Made by a program: the position numbers and the translations under genes. Shown one piece after another: positions 1 through 6,045 of a stretch of DNA of 9,055 nt. Below the pieces are notes generated by a model. It worked only from the letters and a program-made list of their open reading frames with translations. It had not been told where the DNA came from and made no database searches. The stretch spans positions 1 to 9,055 of the forward strand of contig DFWO01000082.1 in the NCBI GenBank assembly GCA_002380945.1, in the 5' to 3' direction. The stretch's first letter is position 1, and each line of letters starts with the position of its first letter. Source of the DNA: Methylococcaceae bacterium UBA4132. GTDB taxonomy: Bacteria > Pseudomonadota > Gammaproteobacteria > Methylococcales > Methylomonadaceae.

Positions 1-190
1 AACTATTCTTAATTAACCATGCCAAAATTGTTCTTAGTTAAATTAATGAATTACAGAAAAAACGTCGAACATCGCGTAGTATTATTAATTTATATTGCTT
101 TTGCTATATCATCTTGAAAAATTCATTTATTAATCAAGGGTTGCTACATGGGATGACTTACACCAAGTTGCAAATTTCATCCACCAGCTT
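1..190. other. AT-rich non-coding flank downstream of purD
   Basis: This stretch follows the purD stop codon in the direction of transcription and runs to the window edge. It is AT-rich with frequent stops; the longest obvious minus-strand start (ATG near 127) reaches a stop after five codons. No GC-rich stem followed by a T-run is present, so I cannot place the terminator of purD. A weak GGATGA/TCATCC pair (151-156 and 177-182, 20-nt gap) is the only palindrome noted and is probably chance. I see nothing else in it. Confidence 0.6.
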
Positions 191-1465
191 CTAATGAATG
201 GCTTTAAATCCAATGTCAGTGCGGTAATAAATGCCATTCCAATGAATAGGTTTAGCAAGTAGGTATGCGTTTGCTTGCGCTTCTTTAATATCTTTACCTA
301 AGGCACAGGCGCATAATACTCTGCCACCTGCTGTGACTATATCATCACCGACTTGTTTTGTGCCTGCATGAAATACTTTGCTAGTCTTATCTTCAACAGC
401 AGGTAAGCCAGAAATAATCGCACCACTTTGATAAGTATCAGGATAACCACCTGCGGCTAATACCACGCCTAAAGCAACGCGCTCATCCCACTCACTATCA
501 ACTTTATCAAGATTGCCCGCTAAAGCCGCTTGGCACAGTTCCACTAAATCGCTTTTTAAGCGCATCATGATGGGTTGTGTTTCAGGGTCACCAAAACGGC
601 AATTATATTCCAGCACTTTAATATCACCAGTAGGACTAATCATTAAACCAGCATATAAAAAACCAGTGTAAGGTAAACCATCTGCCGCCATACCTGCTAA
701 AGTTGGCGCGATAACTTCATCCATCACACGCTGATGAATTTCAGGCGTAACAATTGGGGCAGGGGAGTAAGCACCCATACCGCCTGTATTTGGACCTTTG
801 TCGCCATTATCACGCGCCTTATGATCTTGTGATGTTGCCATTGGTAGTGCGTGTTTGCCATCAGCAATGACAATAAAACTGGCTTCTTCACCTGCTAAAA
901 ATTCTTCGATAACGACTCTATGTCCTGCATTACCAAACACATTGCCCGATAACATATCTTCAACGGCAGCAATCGCTTCGGCTTCAGTTTGCGCAACAAT
1001 GACACCTTTACCTGCGGCTAACCCATCCGCTTTAACGACGATAGGCGCACCGTGCTGTTGAATATAGGTAATGGCTTGTTGTTGGTCGGTAAAACTTTGA
1101 TAGCTTGCCGTTGGAATGTGGTGGCGTATCATGAAATCTTTACAGAACGTTTTTGAACCTTCCAACTGTGCGGCTTTAGCACTAGGACCAAAACACGGTA
1201 AACCCGCTTGTTGAAAACTATCCACAACGCCTAACACTAAAGGCACTTCAGGGCCGATGATGGTAAGACCAATAGCCTCCTGCTGAGCAAATGCCAGTAA
1301 ACTTGCAATATCATCCACAGCAATGGCAACATTTTCCACGCCCGATTCAAGGGCTGTTCCTGCGTTACCTGGCGCGACAAATACTTTCTCGACTTTTGCC
1401 GATTGTTTAGCTTTCCAAGCAAGGGCGTGTTCGCGTCCACCGTTACCGACGATGAGGATTTTCAT
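191..1465 (-). CDS. purD: Phosphoribosylamine--glycine ligase (GAR synthetase), PurD
   Basis: PurD joins glycine to 5-phosphoribosylamine using ATP, giving glycinamide ribonucleotide, the second step of cytosolic de novo purine synthesis. The protein starts MKILIVGNGGREHALAW, the family's N-terminal signature. It carries ATP-grasp features in order: KADGLAAGKGV (145-155), GPNTGGMGAYSP (225-236) and NCRFGDPETQ (288-297), the last a metal/ATP-binding segment. At 424 residues it matches the usual length and is complete. The start is the ATG at 1463-1465. An in-frame TTG two codons upstream (1469-1471) is less likely, because a GAGA ribosome-binding motif (1473-1476) is 7 nt from the ATG but only 1 nt from the TTG. 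The gene lies 69 nt behind purH, so cotranscription is likely, though the gap holds a strong hairpin. The stop is TAG. Identity is essentially certain. Confidence 0.97.
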   Translation of the reverse strand: MKILIVGNGGREHALAWKAKQSAKVEKVFVAPGNAGTALESGVENVAIAVDDIASLLAFAQQEAIGLTIIGPEVPLVLGVVDSFQQAGLPCFGPSAKAAQLEGSKTFCKDFMIRHHIPTASYQSFTDQQQAITYIQQHGAPIVVKADGLAAGKGVIVAQTEAEAIAAVEDMLSGNVFGNAGHRVVIEEFLAGEEASFIVIADGKHALPMATSQDHKARDNGDKGPNTGGMGAYSPAPIVTPEIHQRVMDEVIAPTLAGMAADGLPYTGFLYAGLMISPTGDIKVLEYNCRFGDPETQPIMMRLKSDLVELCQAALAGNLDKVDSEWDERVALGVVLAAGGYPDTYQSGAIISGLPAVEDKTSKVFHAGTKQVGDDIVTAGGRVLCACALGKDIKEAQANAYLLAKPIHWNGIYYRTDIGFKAIH

Positions 1466-1472
1466 AAGCAAG

Positions 1473-1476
1473 TCTC
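1473..1476 (-). promoter_or_regulatory. Ribosome binding site of purD that decides its start
   Basis: The minus strand reads GAGA here, 7 nt before the ATG at 1465. The alternative TTG at 1471 would be 1 nt away, too close to be served. The site therefore supports a 424-residue PurD. Confidence 0.55.
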
Positions 1477-1491
1477 GTAATTAGAATGATG

Positions 1492-1524
1492 AGACCTGAC
1501 AGGCTTACAAAATCTGTCAGGTCT
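1492..1524. repeat. Perfect 11-bp inverted repeat between purH and purD
   Basis: AGACCTGACAG (1492-1502) and CTGTCAGGTCT (1514-1524) are perfect reverse complements separated by 11 nt. As RNA this would form a strong hairpin in the purH-purD gap. On the transcribed minus strand it is followed by CATCATTCTAATTA, not a T-run, so it is not a canonical intrinsic terminator. It could be a processing or stabilising hairpin that sets the PurD to PurH ratio, or a copy of a dispersed palindrome: CCTGACAGG-type palindromes are, from memory, common between genes in some bacteria. Copy number elsewhere cannot be seen from this window. Confidence 0.8.
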
Positions 1525-1534
1525 GTTTTGAATT

Positions 1535-3094
1535 TTAATGTCTAAAATGGCGCATACCTGTGAACACCATCGCAATATTGTGTTCATTGGCGGCGGCAAT
1601 GACTTCGTTATCACGCATAGAACCACCTGGTTGAATTACCGCTGTGATACCTGCTTCGGCAGCGGCATCAATACCATCGCGGAAGGGGAAAAACGCATCG
1701 GAAGCCATTGCTGAGCCCTCAACAACTAAGCCTGCATCGGCGGCTTTGATACCTGCGATTCTCGCTGAATATACGCGGCTCATTTGCCCCGCACCAACAC
1801 CAATCGTCTGCCCATTTTTACAATACACAATGGCATTGGACTTCACAAACTTAGCGACTTTCCACGCAAATAATAAATCCGCCAGTTCTTGTGCAGTAGG
1901 TGTACGTTTACTAACGACTTTAATATCAGCAGCAGTGATTTTGCCAAAATCTTTATCTTGAACTAACAAACCACCCGCTACTTTTTTGAAATCTAAACAC
2001 GCGGTATCAGTACTGCTCCAAGCACCACATTCCAGCGCACGAATATTGGCTTTGCTGGCTAAAGCGGCTTTTGCACCCGCGCTTATTGTCGGAGCAATAA
2101 TCACTTCGACAAACTGGCGGTTGATAATTTCCGTAGCGGTGGTTTCATCCAGCTCTTGGTTGAAGGCGATAATGCCACCAAAGGCTGAGGTTGGATCGGT
2201 TTCGTAGGCTAAATTATATGCACTGAGTAAATCATCGGCTTCAGCAACACCGCAAGGATTAGCATGTTTAACGATTACACAGGTCGGTTTGTCGGTGAAG
2301 GCTTTGACACATTCTAATGCGGCATCAGCATCGGCGATGTTGTTGTAAGACAGTTCTTTGCCTTGGATTTGGGTAGCGGCAGCAATCGTACCAGCAACTG
2401 GGGATTTTTCTGCATAAAACGCGGCGTTTTGGTGTGGGTTTTCGCCATAACGTAAGGTTTGGCTTTGATAAAACTGTAAATTCAATACCTCAGGAAAGCC
2501 TTGTTGATTCAGTCCGCCTAAGTAAGCGGCAATCGCAGTGTCGTAGCTGGCAGTATGTTCAAAACTTTTTAACGCTAAGTTAAAGCGCGTTTGCTGGCTA
2601 AGGCACGTTGTGTTGTTATTGAGTTCGGCAATAATCGCCGCATAATCAACAGGGTCAACCACCACCGCCACATCATGATGATTTTTAGCCGCCGCACGAA
2701 TCATCGTTGGGCCTCCGATGTCGATATTTTCAATCGCGGTTGCAAAATCACAATCGGGTTTAGCAATGGTTTCCGCAAAGGGATACAAATTAACGACCAC
2801 TAAATCAATCGGTTTAATGTCGTTTGCTGCCATAACCGCATCGTCTATACCCCGTCGCGCTAAGATACCGCCGTGAACTTTAGGATGCAGGGTTTTCACT
2901 CTACCATCCATCATTTCGGGAAAGCCCGTGTAATCAGACACTTCCGTAGCGGGAATCTGTTGTTCTGCCAGTAATTTAAATGTACCACCTGTCGATAGTA
3001 TTTCGATACCCAGTTGATTGAGTTGTTGGCAAAAAGTAACAATCCCCGTTTTATCGGAGACACTAATCAGAGCGCGGGTAATTTTTTTGTTCAT
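1535..3094 (-). CDS. purH: Bifunctional AICAR formyltransferase/IMP cyclohydrolase, PurH
   Basis: PurH carries out the last two steps of IMP synthesis: formylation of AICAR with 10-formyltetrahydrofolate, then ring closure to IMP. The N-terminal cyclohydrolase (MGS-like) domain spans roughly residues 1-150, with SVSDKTGI (11-18), the STGGT loop (34-38) and the FPEMMDGRVKTLHPK block (58-72). The formyltransferase part follows, with RYGENPHQ (215-222), the catalytic-type KHANPCG (Lys276, His277), the SAFGG block (303-307) and a C-terminal FRDGIDAAAEAGITAVIQPG (471-490). The 519 residues are close to the family norm and the ending GMRHFRH is typical. ATG 3092-3094 is preceded by AAAGG (3100-3104) at 5 nt. 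It stands 132 nt downstream of fis, behind a repeat-rich gap, so it may have its own promoter. purD follows. It is complete and shows no frameshift. Confidence 0.97.
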   Translation of the reverse strand: MNKKITRALISVSDKTGIVTFCQQLNQLGIEILSTGGTFKLLAEQQIPATEVSDYTGFPEMMDGRVKTLHPKVHGGILARRGIDDAVMAANDIKPIDLVVVNLYPFAETIAKPDCDFATAIENIDIGGPTMIRAAAKNHHDVAVVVDPVDYAAIIAELNNNTTCLSQQTRFNLALKSFEHTASYDTAIAAYLGGLNQQGFPEVLNLQFYQSQTLRYGENPHQNAAFYAEKSPVAGTIAAATQIQGKELSYNNIADADAALECVKAFTDKPTCVIVKHANPCGVAEADDLLSAYNLAYETDPTSAFGGIIAFNQELDETTATEIINRQFVEVIIAPTISAGAKAALASKANIRALECGAWSSTDTACLDFKKVAGGLLVQDKDFGKITAADIKVVSKRTPTAQELADLLFAWKVAKFVKSNAIVYCKNGQTIGVGAGQMSRVYSARIAGIKAADAGLVVEGSAMASDAFFPFRDGIDAAAEAGITAVIQPGGSMRDNEVIAAANEHNIAMVFTGMRHFRH

Positions 3095-3119
3095 ACAGAC
3101 CTTTGAAGAAAGAGGGTTT

Positions 3120-3147
3120 AATGTAGATTGGAGTGAGCGAAAAGCAA
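3120..3147 (-). promoter_or_regulatory. Candidate sigma70 promoter of purH-purD
   Basis: On the minus strand TTGCTT (3142-3147) and TACATT (3120-3125) are separated by 16 nt, a plausible -35/-10 pair. Transcription would begin near 3113, leaving an untranslated leader of about 19 nt before purH. Both boxes fall inside one arm of the GTAG-type repeat at 3123-3199. The match is imperfect, the region is AT-rich, and no PurR-like operator was recognised, so this remains a guess. Confidence 0.3.
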
Positions 3148-3199
3148 ATCCCAGTATTTACGTTGATTGTGTTGGGTGTCGATCCTTATCCCAACCTAC
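3123..3199. repeat. Head-to-head pair of degenerate GTAGGTTGG-type palindromic units
   Basis: The outer ends are GTAGATTGG (3123-3131) and CCCAACCTAC (3190-3199), reverse complements with one mismatch over nine bases. The left unit continues with GTGAGCGAAAAG and ends in ATCCCAG. The right unit, read on the minus strand, begins GTAGGTTGGGATAAGGATCG and ends ACCCAACA. Each looks like a decayed copy of a short intergenic element with a GTAGGTTGGG...CCCAACA shape, arranged facing each other in the fis-purH gap. Related pieces occur at 4714-4746 and 6970-7005. There is no coding potential here. Confidence 0.6.
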
Positions 3200-3226
3200 T
3201 TAATTTTTATGGGTATGCAACATTAG

Positions 3227-3511
3227 TTAGCTAATACCGTATTGATCTAATTTTTTACGCAGTGTGCTACGACTTAAACCCAATGCTTTAGCGGCTTTGG
3301 TTTGGTTGTGACCTGTGTGTTCTAAGGTGGCTTGTAGCAGTGGTTTTTCAACCTCACTGAGTACCATTGCATATAAATCCACTGCATCATGACCGTTTAA
3401 TTGTGAAAAATACAGTCCAACAGTTTGTTTAACATGCGCAGACAAAGGAATAGCTGCTGTTTTTTTGCAATCAATATTAATAATTTCAGCCGTTTTTTGA
3501 GACGCGTTCAT
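3227..3511 (-). CDS. fis: Fis family nucleoid-associated DNA-binding protein
   Basis: Fis is a small homodimeric protein that bends DNA and, in Enterobacteria, activates rRNA promoters and shapes the nucleoid during fast growth. This 94-residue protein is close to the 98-residue E. coli Fis. Its second half is the diagnostic part: LYAMVLSEVEKPLLQATLEHT (about 46-66) forms the dimerising helices, followed by the helix-turn-helix GHNQTKAAKALGLSRSTLRK (67-86) and the ending KLDQYGIS. The N-terminal 40 residues are divergent, as is usual. The similar C-terminal domain of NtrC-type regulators is excluded by the absence of an AAA+ domain and by the position directly behind dusB. Its ATG (3509-3511) overlaps the dusB stop as TAATG, with no clear Shine-Dalgarno site, so translation is probably coupled to dusB. 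Confidence 0.94.
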   Translation of the reverse strand: MNASQKTAEIINIDCKKTAAIPLSAHVKQTVGLYFSQLNGHDAVDLYAMVLSEVEKPLLQATLEHTGHNQTKAAKALGLSRSTLRKKLDQYGIS

Positions 3512-4497
3512 TATGATGTCGCACTATCGGTGGTTAAAGAGTTAAATACAGAGTTAATCAGCATAAGTTGTTGTAAGGGTTCTTGAGCTTGATTAATAAT
3601 CGCTTTAGAGTTGGAGTCTATGGAATCAAAATGCTTAAAATACCAACCGATATGTTTCCTTGCCATTCTAACACCAGCCGTGTTGCCATAGAAGCTATAT
3701 AAACTGTCTAAATGCGTTAAAATTGTATGATGAATGTCTGTAACTGTTGGTTTTTTAATGATTTTTCCTGTGTTAAGAAAATGATTTATTTGCGTAAATA
3801 GCCACGGATTTCCTTGTGCAGCACGTCCTATCATAATGGCATCAGCTCCTGTGCTGGTCAGTACTGCGTGGGCTTTTTCAGCCGAATCAATATCACCATT
3901 GGCAATGATGGGAATGCTAACCGCTTGTTTGACTTGTTTAATGGTGTTGTATTCTGCCTCACCTGCAAATTTACAGGCGCGAGTGCGTCCATGTACAGTC
4001 AATGCGGCAATGCCCGACTGTTCGGCGATTTGAGCGATAGCCACCGCATTACGATTATCGGCATCCCAGCCTGTGCGAATTTTTAGCGTGACAGGCACAT
4101 TCACCGCACTTACCACTGCCTGTAAAATTTTTCTGACTAAGGCTTCGTCTTTTAATAAGGCCGATCCTGCCGCCACTGAACACACTTTCTTAGCAGGGCA
4201 ACCCATGTTTATATCAATAATCTGTGCGCCACGTTGGGCGTTAAACTTAGCGGCTTCTGCCATAAGCTTTGGATCAGTGCCTAAAATTTGTACTGAACCT
4301 AGCCCTGTTTCATTGTTTGTATCGGCTTTTAATAAGGTTCGTTGATGATGACGCAGGGCAGGATTAGAGGCAACCATTTCAGAGACTGCAAAACCCGCGC
4401 CAAATTGCCGACATAATTCTCTAAATGGACGGTCACTGATACCTGCCATTGGTGCGAGAATTAGCTGATTATCCAGTAAGTAAGAACCTATTTGCAT
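3511..4497 (-). CDS. dusB: tRNA-dihydrouridine synthase B
   Basis: DusB is an FMN- and NADPH-dependent enzyme that reduces a D-loop uridine of tRNA to dihydrouridine. The first ~240 residues form the TIM-barrel flavin domain: LAPMAGISDRPFR (14-26), QILGTDP (70-76), and INMGCPAKKV (96-105) containing catalytic-type Cys100, then KIRTGW (139-144), TVHGRTR (167-173), IANGDI (198-203) and IMIGRAAQGNPW (221-232). The helical tRNA-binding tail contains GVRMARKHIGWYFK (275-288), the usual motif there. Its 328 residues are near the family norm. The tight fis overlap separates DusB from DusA and DusC. ATG 4495-4497 fits the N-terminus of relatives, but no Shine-Dalgarno motif precedes it. It appears to be the first gene of a dusB-fis operon. 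Confidence 0.95.
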   Translation of the reverse strand: MQIGSYLLDNQLILAPMAGISDRPFRELCRQFGAGFAVSEMVASNPALRHHQRTLLKADTNNETGLGSVQILGTDPKLMAEAAKFNAQRGAQIIDINMGCPAKKVCSVAAGSALLKDEALVRKILQAVVSAVNVPVTLKIRTGWDADNRNAVAIAQIAEQSGIAALTVHGRTRACKFAGEAEYNTIKQVKQAVSIPIIANGDIDSAEKAHAVLTSTGADAIMIGRAAQGNPWLFTQINHFLNTGKIIKKPTVTDIHHTILTHLDSLYSFYGNTAGVRMARKHIGWYFKHFDSIDSNSKAIINQAQEPLQQLMLINSVFNSLTTDSATS

Positions 4498-4519
4498 GAG
4501 TGTTATGAATACGAAAAAG

Positions 4520-4532
4520 GGCGCGTATCATA
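4520..4532 (-). promoter_or_regulatory. Candidate dusB-fis promoter: TATGAT -10 with GC-rich discriminator
   Basis: The minus strand carries TATGAT (4527-4532), one base from the -10 consensus, followed at once by ACGCGCC. A GC-rich stretch between the -10 box and the start site is a known hallmark of promoters repressed by ppGpp and DksA, and the E. coli dusB-fis promoter is under stringent control. No good -35 hexamer lies 16-18 nt upstream (CCCCTT at 17 nt). The leader would be about 22 nt. This is inferred from position and composition only. Confidence 0.35.
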
Positions 4533-4598
4533 ACCCGAAAATAAACTGAAAGGGGAAACTTAAATAATGTAAATCGAGTTAGACTGTAAAAACGTAGT

Positions 4599-4675
4599 CC
4601 ACGAAAAACACAAACAGCACGAAAATAAATAGCTTGTAAATAGAGTAATGTTCGTGTCTTTCGTGCTTTTCGTGG
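4599..4675. repeat. CACGAAA-rich long inverted repeat upstream of dusB
   Basis: The left arm (4599-4623) begins CCACGAAAA and ends CACGAA. The right arm (4651-4675) begins TTCGTGTC and ends TTTTCGTGG. The 25-nt arms pair with five mismatches and enclose 27 nt. The arms also hold internal CACGAAA direct repeats. The element lies in the 253-nt gap between the 175-residue protein gene and dusB. From memory, TTTCGTGCTTTTCGTGG-like sequences recur between genes in several gammaproteobacteria, so this is probably a miniature dispersed repeat. Its possible effect on dusB-fis expression is unknown. An 85-codon open frame across it is an artefact of its base composition. Confidence 0.7.
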
Positions 4676-4713
4676 AAAATTATTTTTTGGCAAATCTTTT
4701 ATCGTCTCGTTAA

Positions 4714-4746
4714 CGTAACCCAACATTTAGCTCGGTGAAATGTTGG
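4714..4746. repeat. Palindrome CCAACATTT...AAATGTTGG just after the 175-residue gene
   Basis: CCAACATTT (4720-4728) and AAATGTTGG (4738-4746) form a perfect 9-bp stem with a 9-nt loop, only 4 nt past the stop codon at 4751. The flank CGTAACCC (4714-4721) makes the minus strand read GTTGGGTTACG, as in GTAGGTTGG-type elements of this window. As RNA it could protect or end the upstream transcript, but no T-run follows on the minus strand (GTTACGTTAACGAG), so it is not a standard rho-independent terminator. Confidence 0.65.
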
Positions 4747-4750
4747 TAGC

Positions 4751-5278
4751 TTAATCGTTAGCATCATTCCAAATAGGATTTTCTGCATCATCTTTTTCCA
4801 GTTTGCTAATGTCTTCTGGGTAGATGTGCCAAAATGATTTATCAATCATAGCGTTTTTATACGTTTCTTTTTTCTCATGGGTGAACGGACACCACCAGTT
4901 TTCCACAAGTTTAACCATGTAAGCGTGCCATTCAAACAAAGCGACACTGTAAGGGCAGTACCAAGTACAGTTTAAAATCCAGAACAATTTAGATTGCGAC
5001 AGACTCGCTGAGAATGAAGCATTCATCGTAATTTGATTTTTTAATGTGTAACGATGAGTTGCTCGATCTGGAATAAAATCTGACCATTTTTTGACATTAG
5101 TCGCGCCCATCATGCGTAAATGATAATAAGTTAAATAAGCACTGGTAATGACAAATGGCAGCGTCAATATGGGTAGATAAACGAATACCATACCGATACC
5201 ACGGATTAGAACAGATTGTTTCTGATGGTTTTTGCCGATATCAACGCGGCTAGCAGAACAAGAGTCGCAAGCTTTCAT
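4751..5278 (-). CDS. Uncharacterised single-pass membrane protein with cysteine motifs, partner of the upstream metal-binding protein
   Basis: I do not recognise this 175-residue protein. The N-terminus has a CDSC motif (Cys4, Cys7), as in a small metal or redox site. One hydrophobic stretch (about 27-51, IGMVFVYLPILTLPFVITSA...) is followed by YYHLR, consistent with a single membrane segment. The soluble part is aromatic-rich and holds Cys104, Cys108, His118, Cys130 and His134 (NCTWYCPY... WWCPFTH), suggesting a second metal or disulfide site. The C-terminus is acidic (EKDDAENPIWNDAND). It starts 3 nt after the stop of the small CxxC protein, with a GAGGA site (5289-5293) inside that gene, so the two are translationally coupled and probably work together. 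A role in metal handling or assembly of a membrane metalloprotein is inference. The open frame and ribosome site make it a real gene. Confidence 0.8.
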   Translation of the reverse strand: MKACDSCSASRVDIGKNHQKQSVLIRGIGMVFVYLPILTLPFVITSAYLTYYHLRMMGATNVKKWSDFIPDRATHRYTLKNQITMNASFSASLSQSKLFWILNCTWYCPYSVALFEWHAYMVKLVENWWCPFTHEKKETYKNAMIDKSFWHIYPEDISKLEKDDAENPIWNDAND

Positions 5279-5281
5279 TTT

Positions 5282-5476
5282 TTAAGTATCCTCATAGTTG
5301 AGTGGTTGAGTGATTAAACGTGTTTCAATATTGTCATCATTCAATAATTGATAAATGCTTAGGCAGCCTGCACAACAAAACCGCTGTTTTCCTTGTTCAG
5401 TCATCATGAAAAAGCCTTCAATTTCTACGGCTAGTCCACACAGTGTGCAGGTTTCTTGATATTTTTTAATCTCCAT
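5282..5476 (-). CDS. Small metal-binding protein resembling the N-terminal domain of heavy-metal P-type ATPases
   Basis: This is a cytoplasmic-looking protein of 64 residues from the preferred start. It has the pattern CTLCGL near the N-terminus and FCCAGCLSIYQLL in the middle, giving five cysteines (12, 15, 36, 37 and 40 in the 66-residue numbering). This matches the putative metal-binding domain that precedes the HMA domain in FixI/CcoI/CopA-like P-type ATPases (I believe Pfam PF12156). Here it stands alone, with no ATPase in the window. Two in-frame starts exist, ATG 5480-5482 and ATG 5474-5476. A GAGG site (5484-5487) is 7 nt from the second and 1 nt from the first, so I prefer 5476. It follows tag closely and lies 3 nt ahead of the 175-residue membrane protein. 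Binding of copper, zinc or another metal is inferred from the cysteine pattern. Confidence 0.8.
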   Translation of the reverse strand: MEIKKYQETCTLCGLAVEIEGFFMMTEQGKQRFCCAGCLSIYQLLNDDNIETRLITQPLNYEDT

Positions 5477-5483
5477 AATCATG

Positions 5484-5487
5484 CCTC
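5484..5487 (-). promoter_or_regulatory. Ribosome binding site of the small metal-binding protein
   Basis: The minus strand reads GAGG here, 7 nt before the ATG at 5476 and 1 nt before the ATG at 5482. Spacing favours the downstream start, shortening the protein by two residues (MIMEIKK to MEIKK). Confidence 0.55.
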
Positions 5488-5502
5488 AATATCTTTCGTT
5501 GG

Positions 5503-6042
5503 CTAACTGAAACGTGGATTCAACTGTGCAATCTCGGCATAGATAGGACAGGTTTGTGTATGTGCGCCTGATAAATAGCCTGTGGACATTAAAAATTCGT
5601 TGACGATTTCACCGCCTGTAAATAAAAACGTGTTTTTAAAAAGTGTTGTCCATTGAGCCTTGGTTTGTGGATGATGCGCATCCAGCCACAGTTTAAATGA
5701 GCCATAATCTTGTTGTAATTGCAAAATTCGCCCTGCGTTGACAATAGCGGCATTAATTTTTAGCCGATTACGCACAATACCTGCATTCGCCATTAACCGC
5801 TGACGGTCTATGTCGGTGTAGTTAGCAACGCTTGCAATCACAAAACCATCGTAAGCAGCATGAAAATTAGCAGCTTTTTTTAAAATCGTTGTCCAAGACA
5901 ATCCTGCTTGATTAATTTCCAACACCAGTCGCTCAAACAGTTGATTATCGTCTGTCAATGGAAAACCGTATTGCGTATCGTGATAGCGTTTGTGTAGCGA
6001 ATCCTCAGCTTCACTTAGACAAAATTCACAATAACTGCTCAT
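5503..6042 (-). CDS. tag: DNA-3-methyladenine glycosylase I
   Basis: Tag removes 3-methyladenine from alkylated DNA in the first step of base excision repair. The 179 residues match the family length. Motifs recognised by comparison with E. coli Tag are the N-terminal Cys5, KRYHDTQYGFP (18-28, with Tyr20 and His21), LEINQAGLSWTTILKK (41-56, where Glu42 corresponds to E. coli Glu38 and Trp50 to Trp46), NAGIVRNRLKI (86-96, the helix-hairpin-helix region) and STGYLSGAHTQTC (153-165). Cys5, His21, His161 and Cys165 would form the zinc site typical of Tag. The gene begins 3 nt after prmA and has only a weak ribosome site (AAGTAA), so it is probably translated from the prmA transcript. A small metal-binding protein gene follows within 30 nt. 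It is complete, with no missing key residue. Confidence 0.94.
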   Translation of the reverse strand: MSSYCEFCLSEAEDSLHKRYHDTQYGFPLTDDNQLFERLVLEINQAGLSWTTILKKAANFHAAYDGFVIASVANYTDIDRQRLMANAGIVRNRLKINAAIVNAGRILQLQQDYGSFKLWLDAHHPQTKAQWTTLFKNTFLFTGGEIVNEFLMSTGYLSGAHTQTCPIYAEIAQLNPRFS

Positions 6043-6045
6043 GAT

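Noticed and set aside
7..46. Direct repeat TTCTTAATTAA / TTCTTAGTTAA near the left edge
   Set aside because: Short, AT-rich and imperfect, so expected by chance in such sequence.
1466..1471. TTG codon as an alternative purD start adding two residues
   Set aside because: The GAGA site fits the ATG at 1465, and the protein family begins with MKILI/MKVLV-type sequence at that ATG.
1644..1961. Plus-strand open frame of 105 codons opposite purH
   Set aside because: The antisense of a strongly supported gene; its alanine/serine-rich composition is a by-product of purH codons.
4469..4726. Minus-strand open frame of 85 codons overlapping the dusB start and the CACGAAA repeat
   Set aside because: It spans a palindromic repeat and the dusB promoter region, has no recognisable motif and no ribosome site, and overlaps the N-terminal end of dusB in another frame.
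4720..4746. Palindrome after the 175-residue gene as a rho-independent terminator
   Set aside because: The stem is AT-rich and no T-run follows on the transcribed strand; kept as a repeat only.
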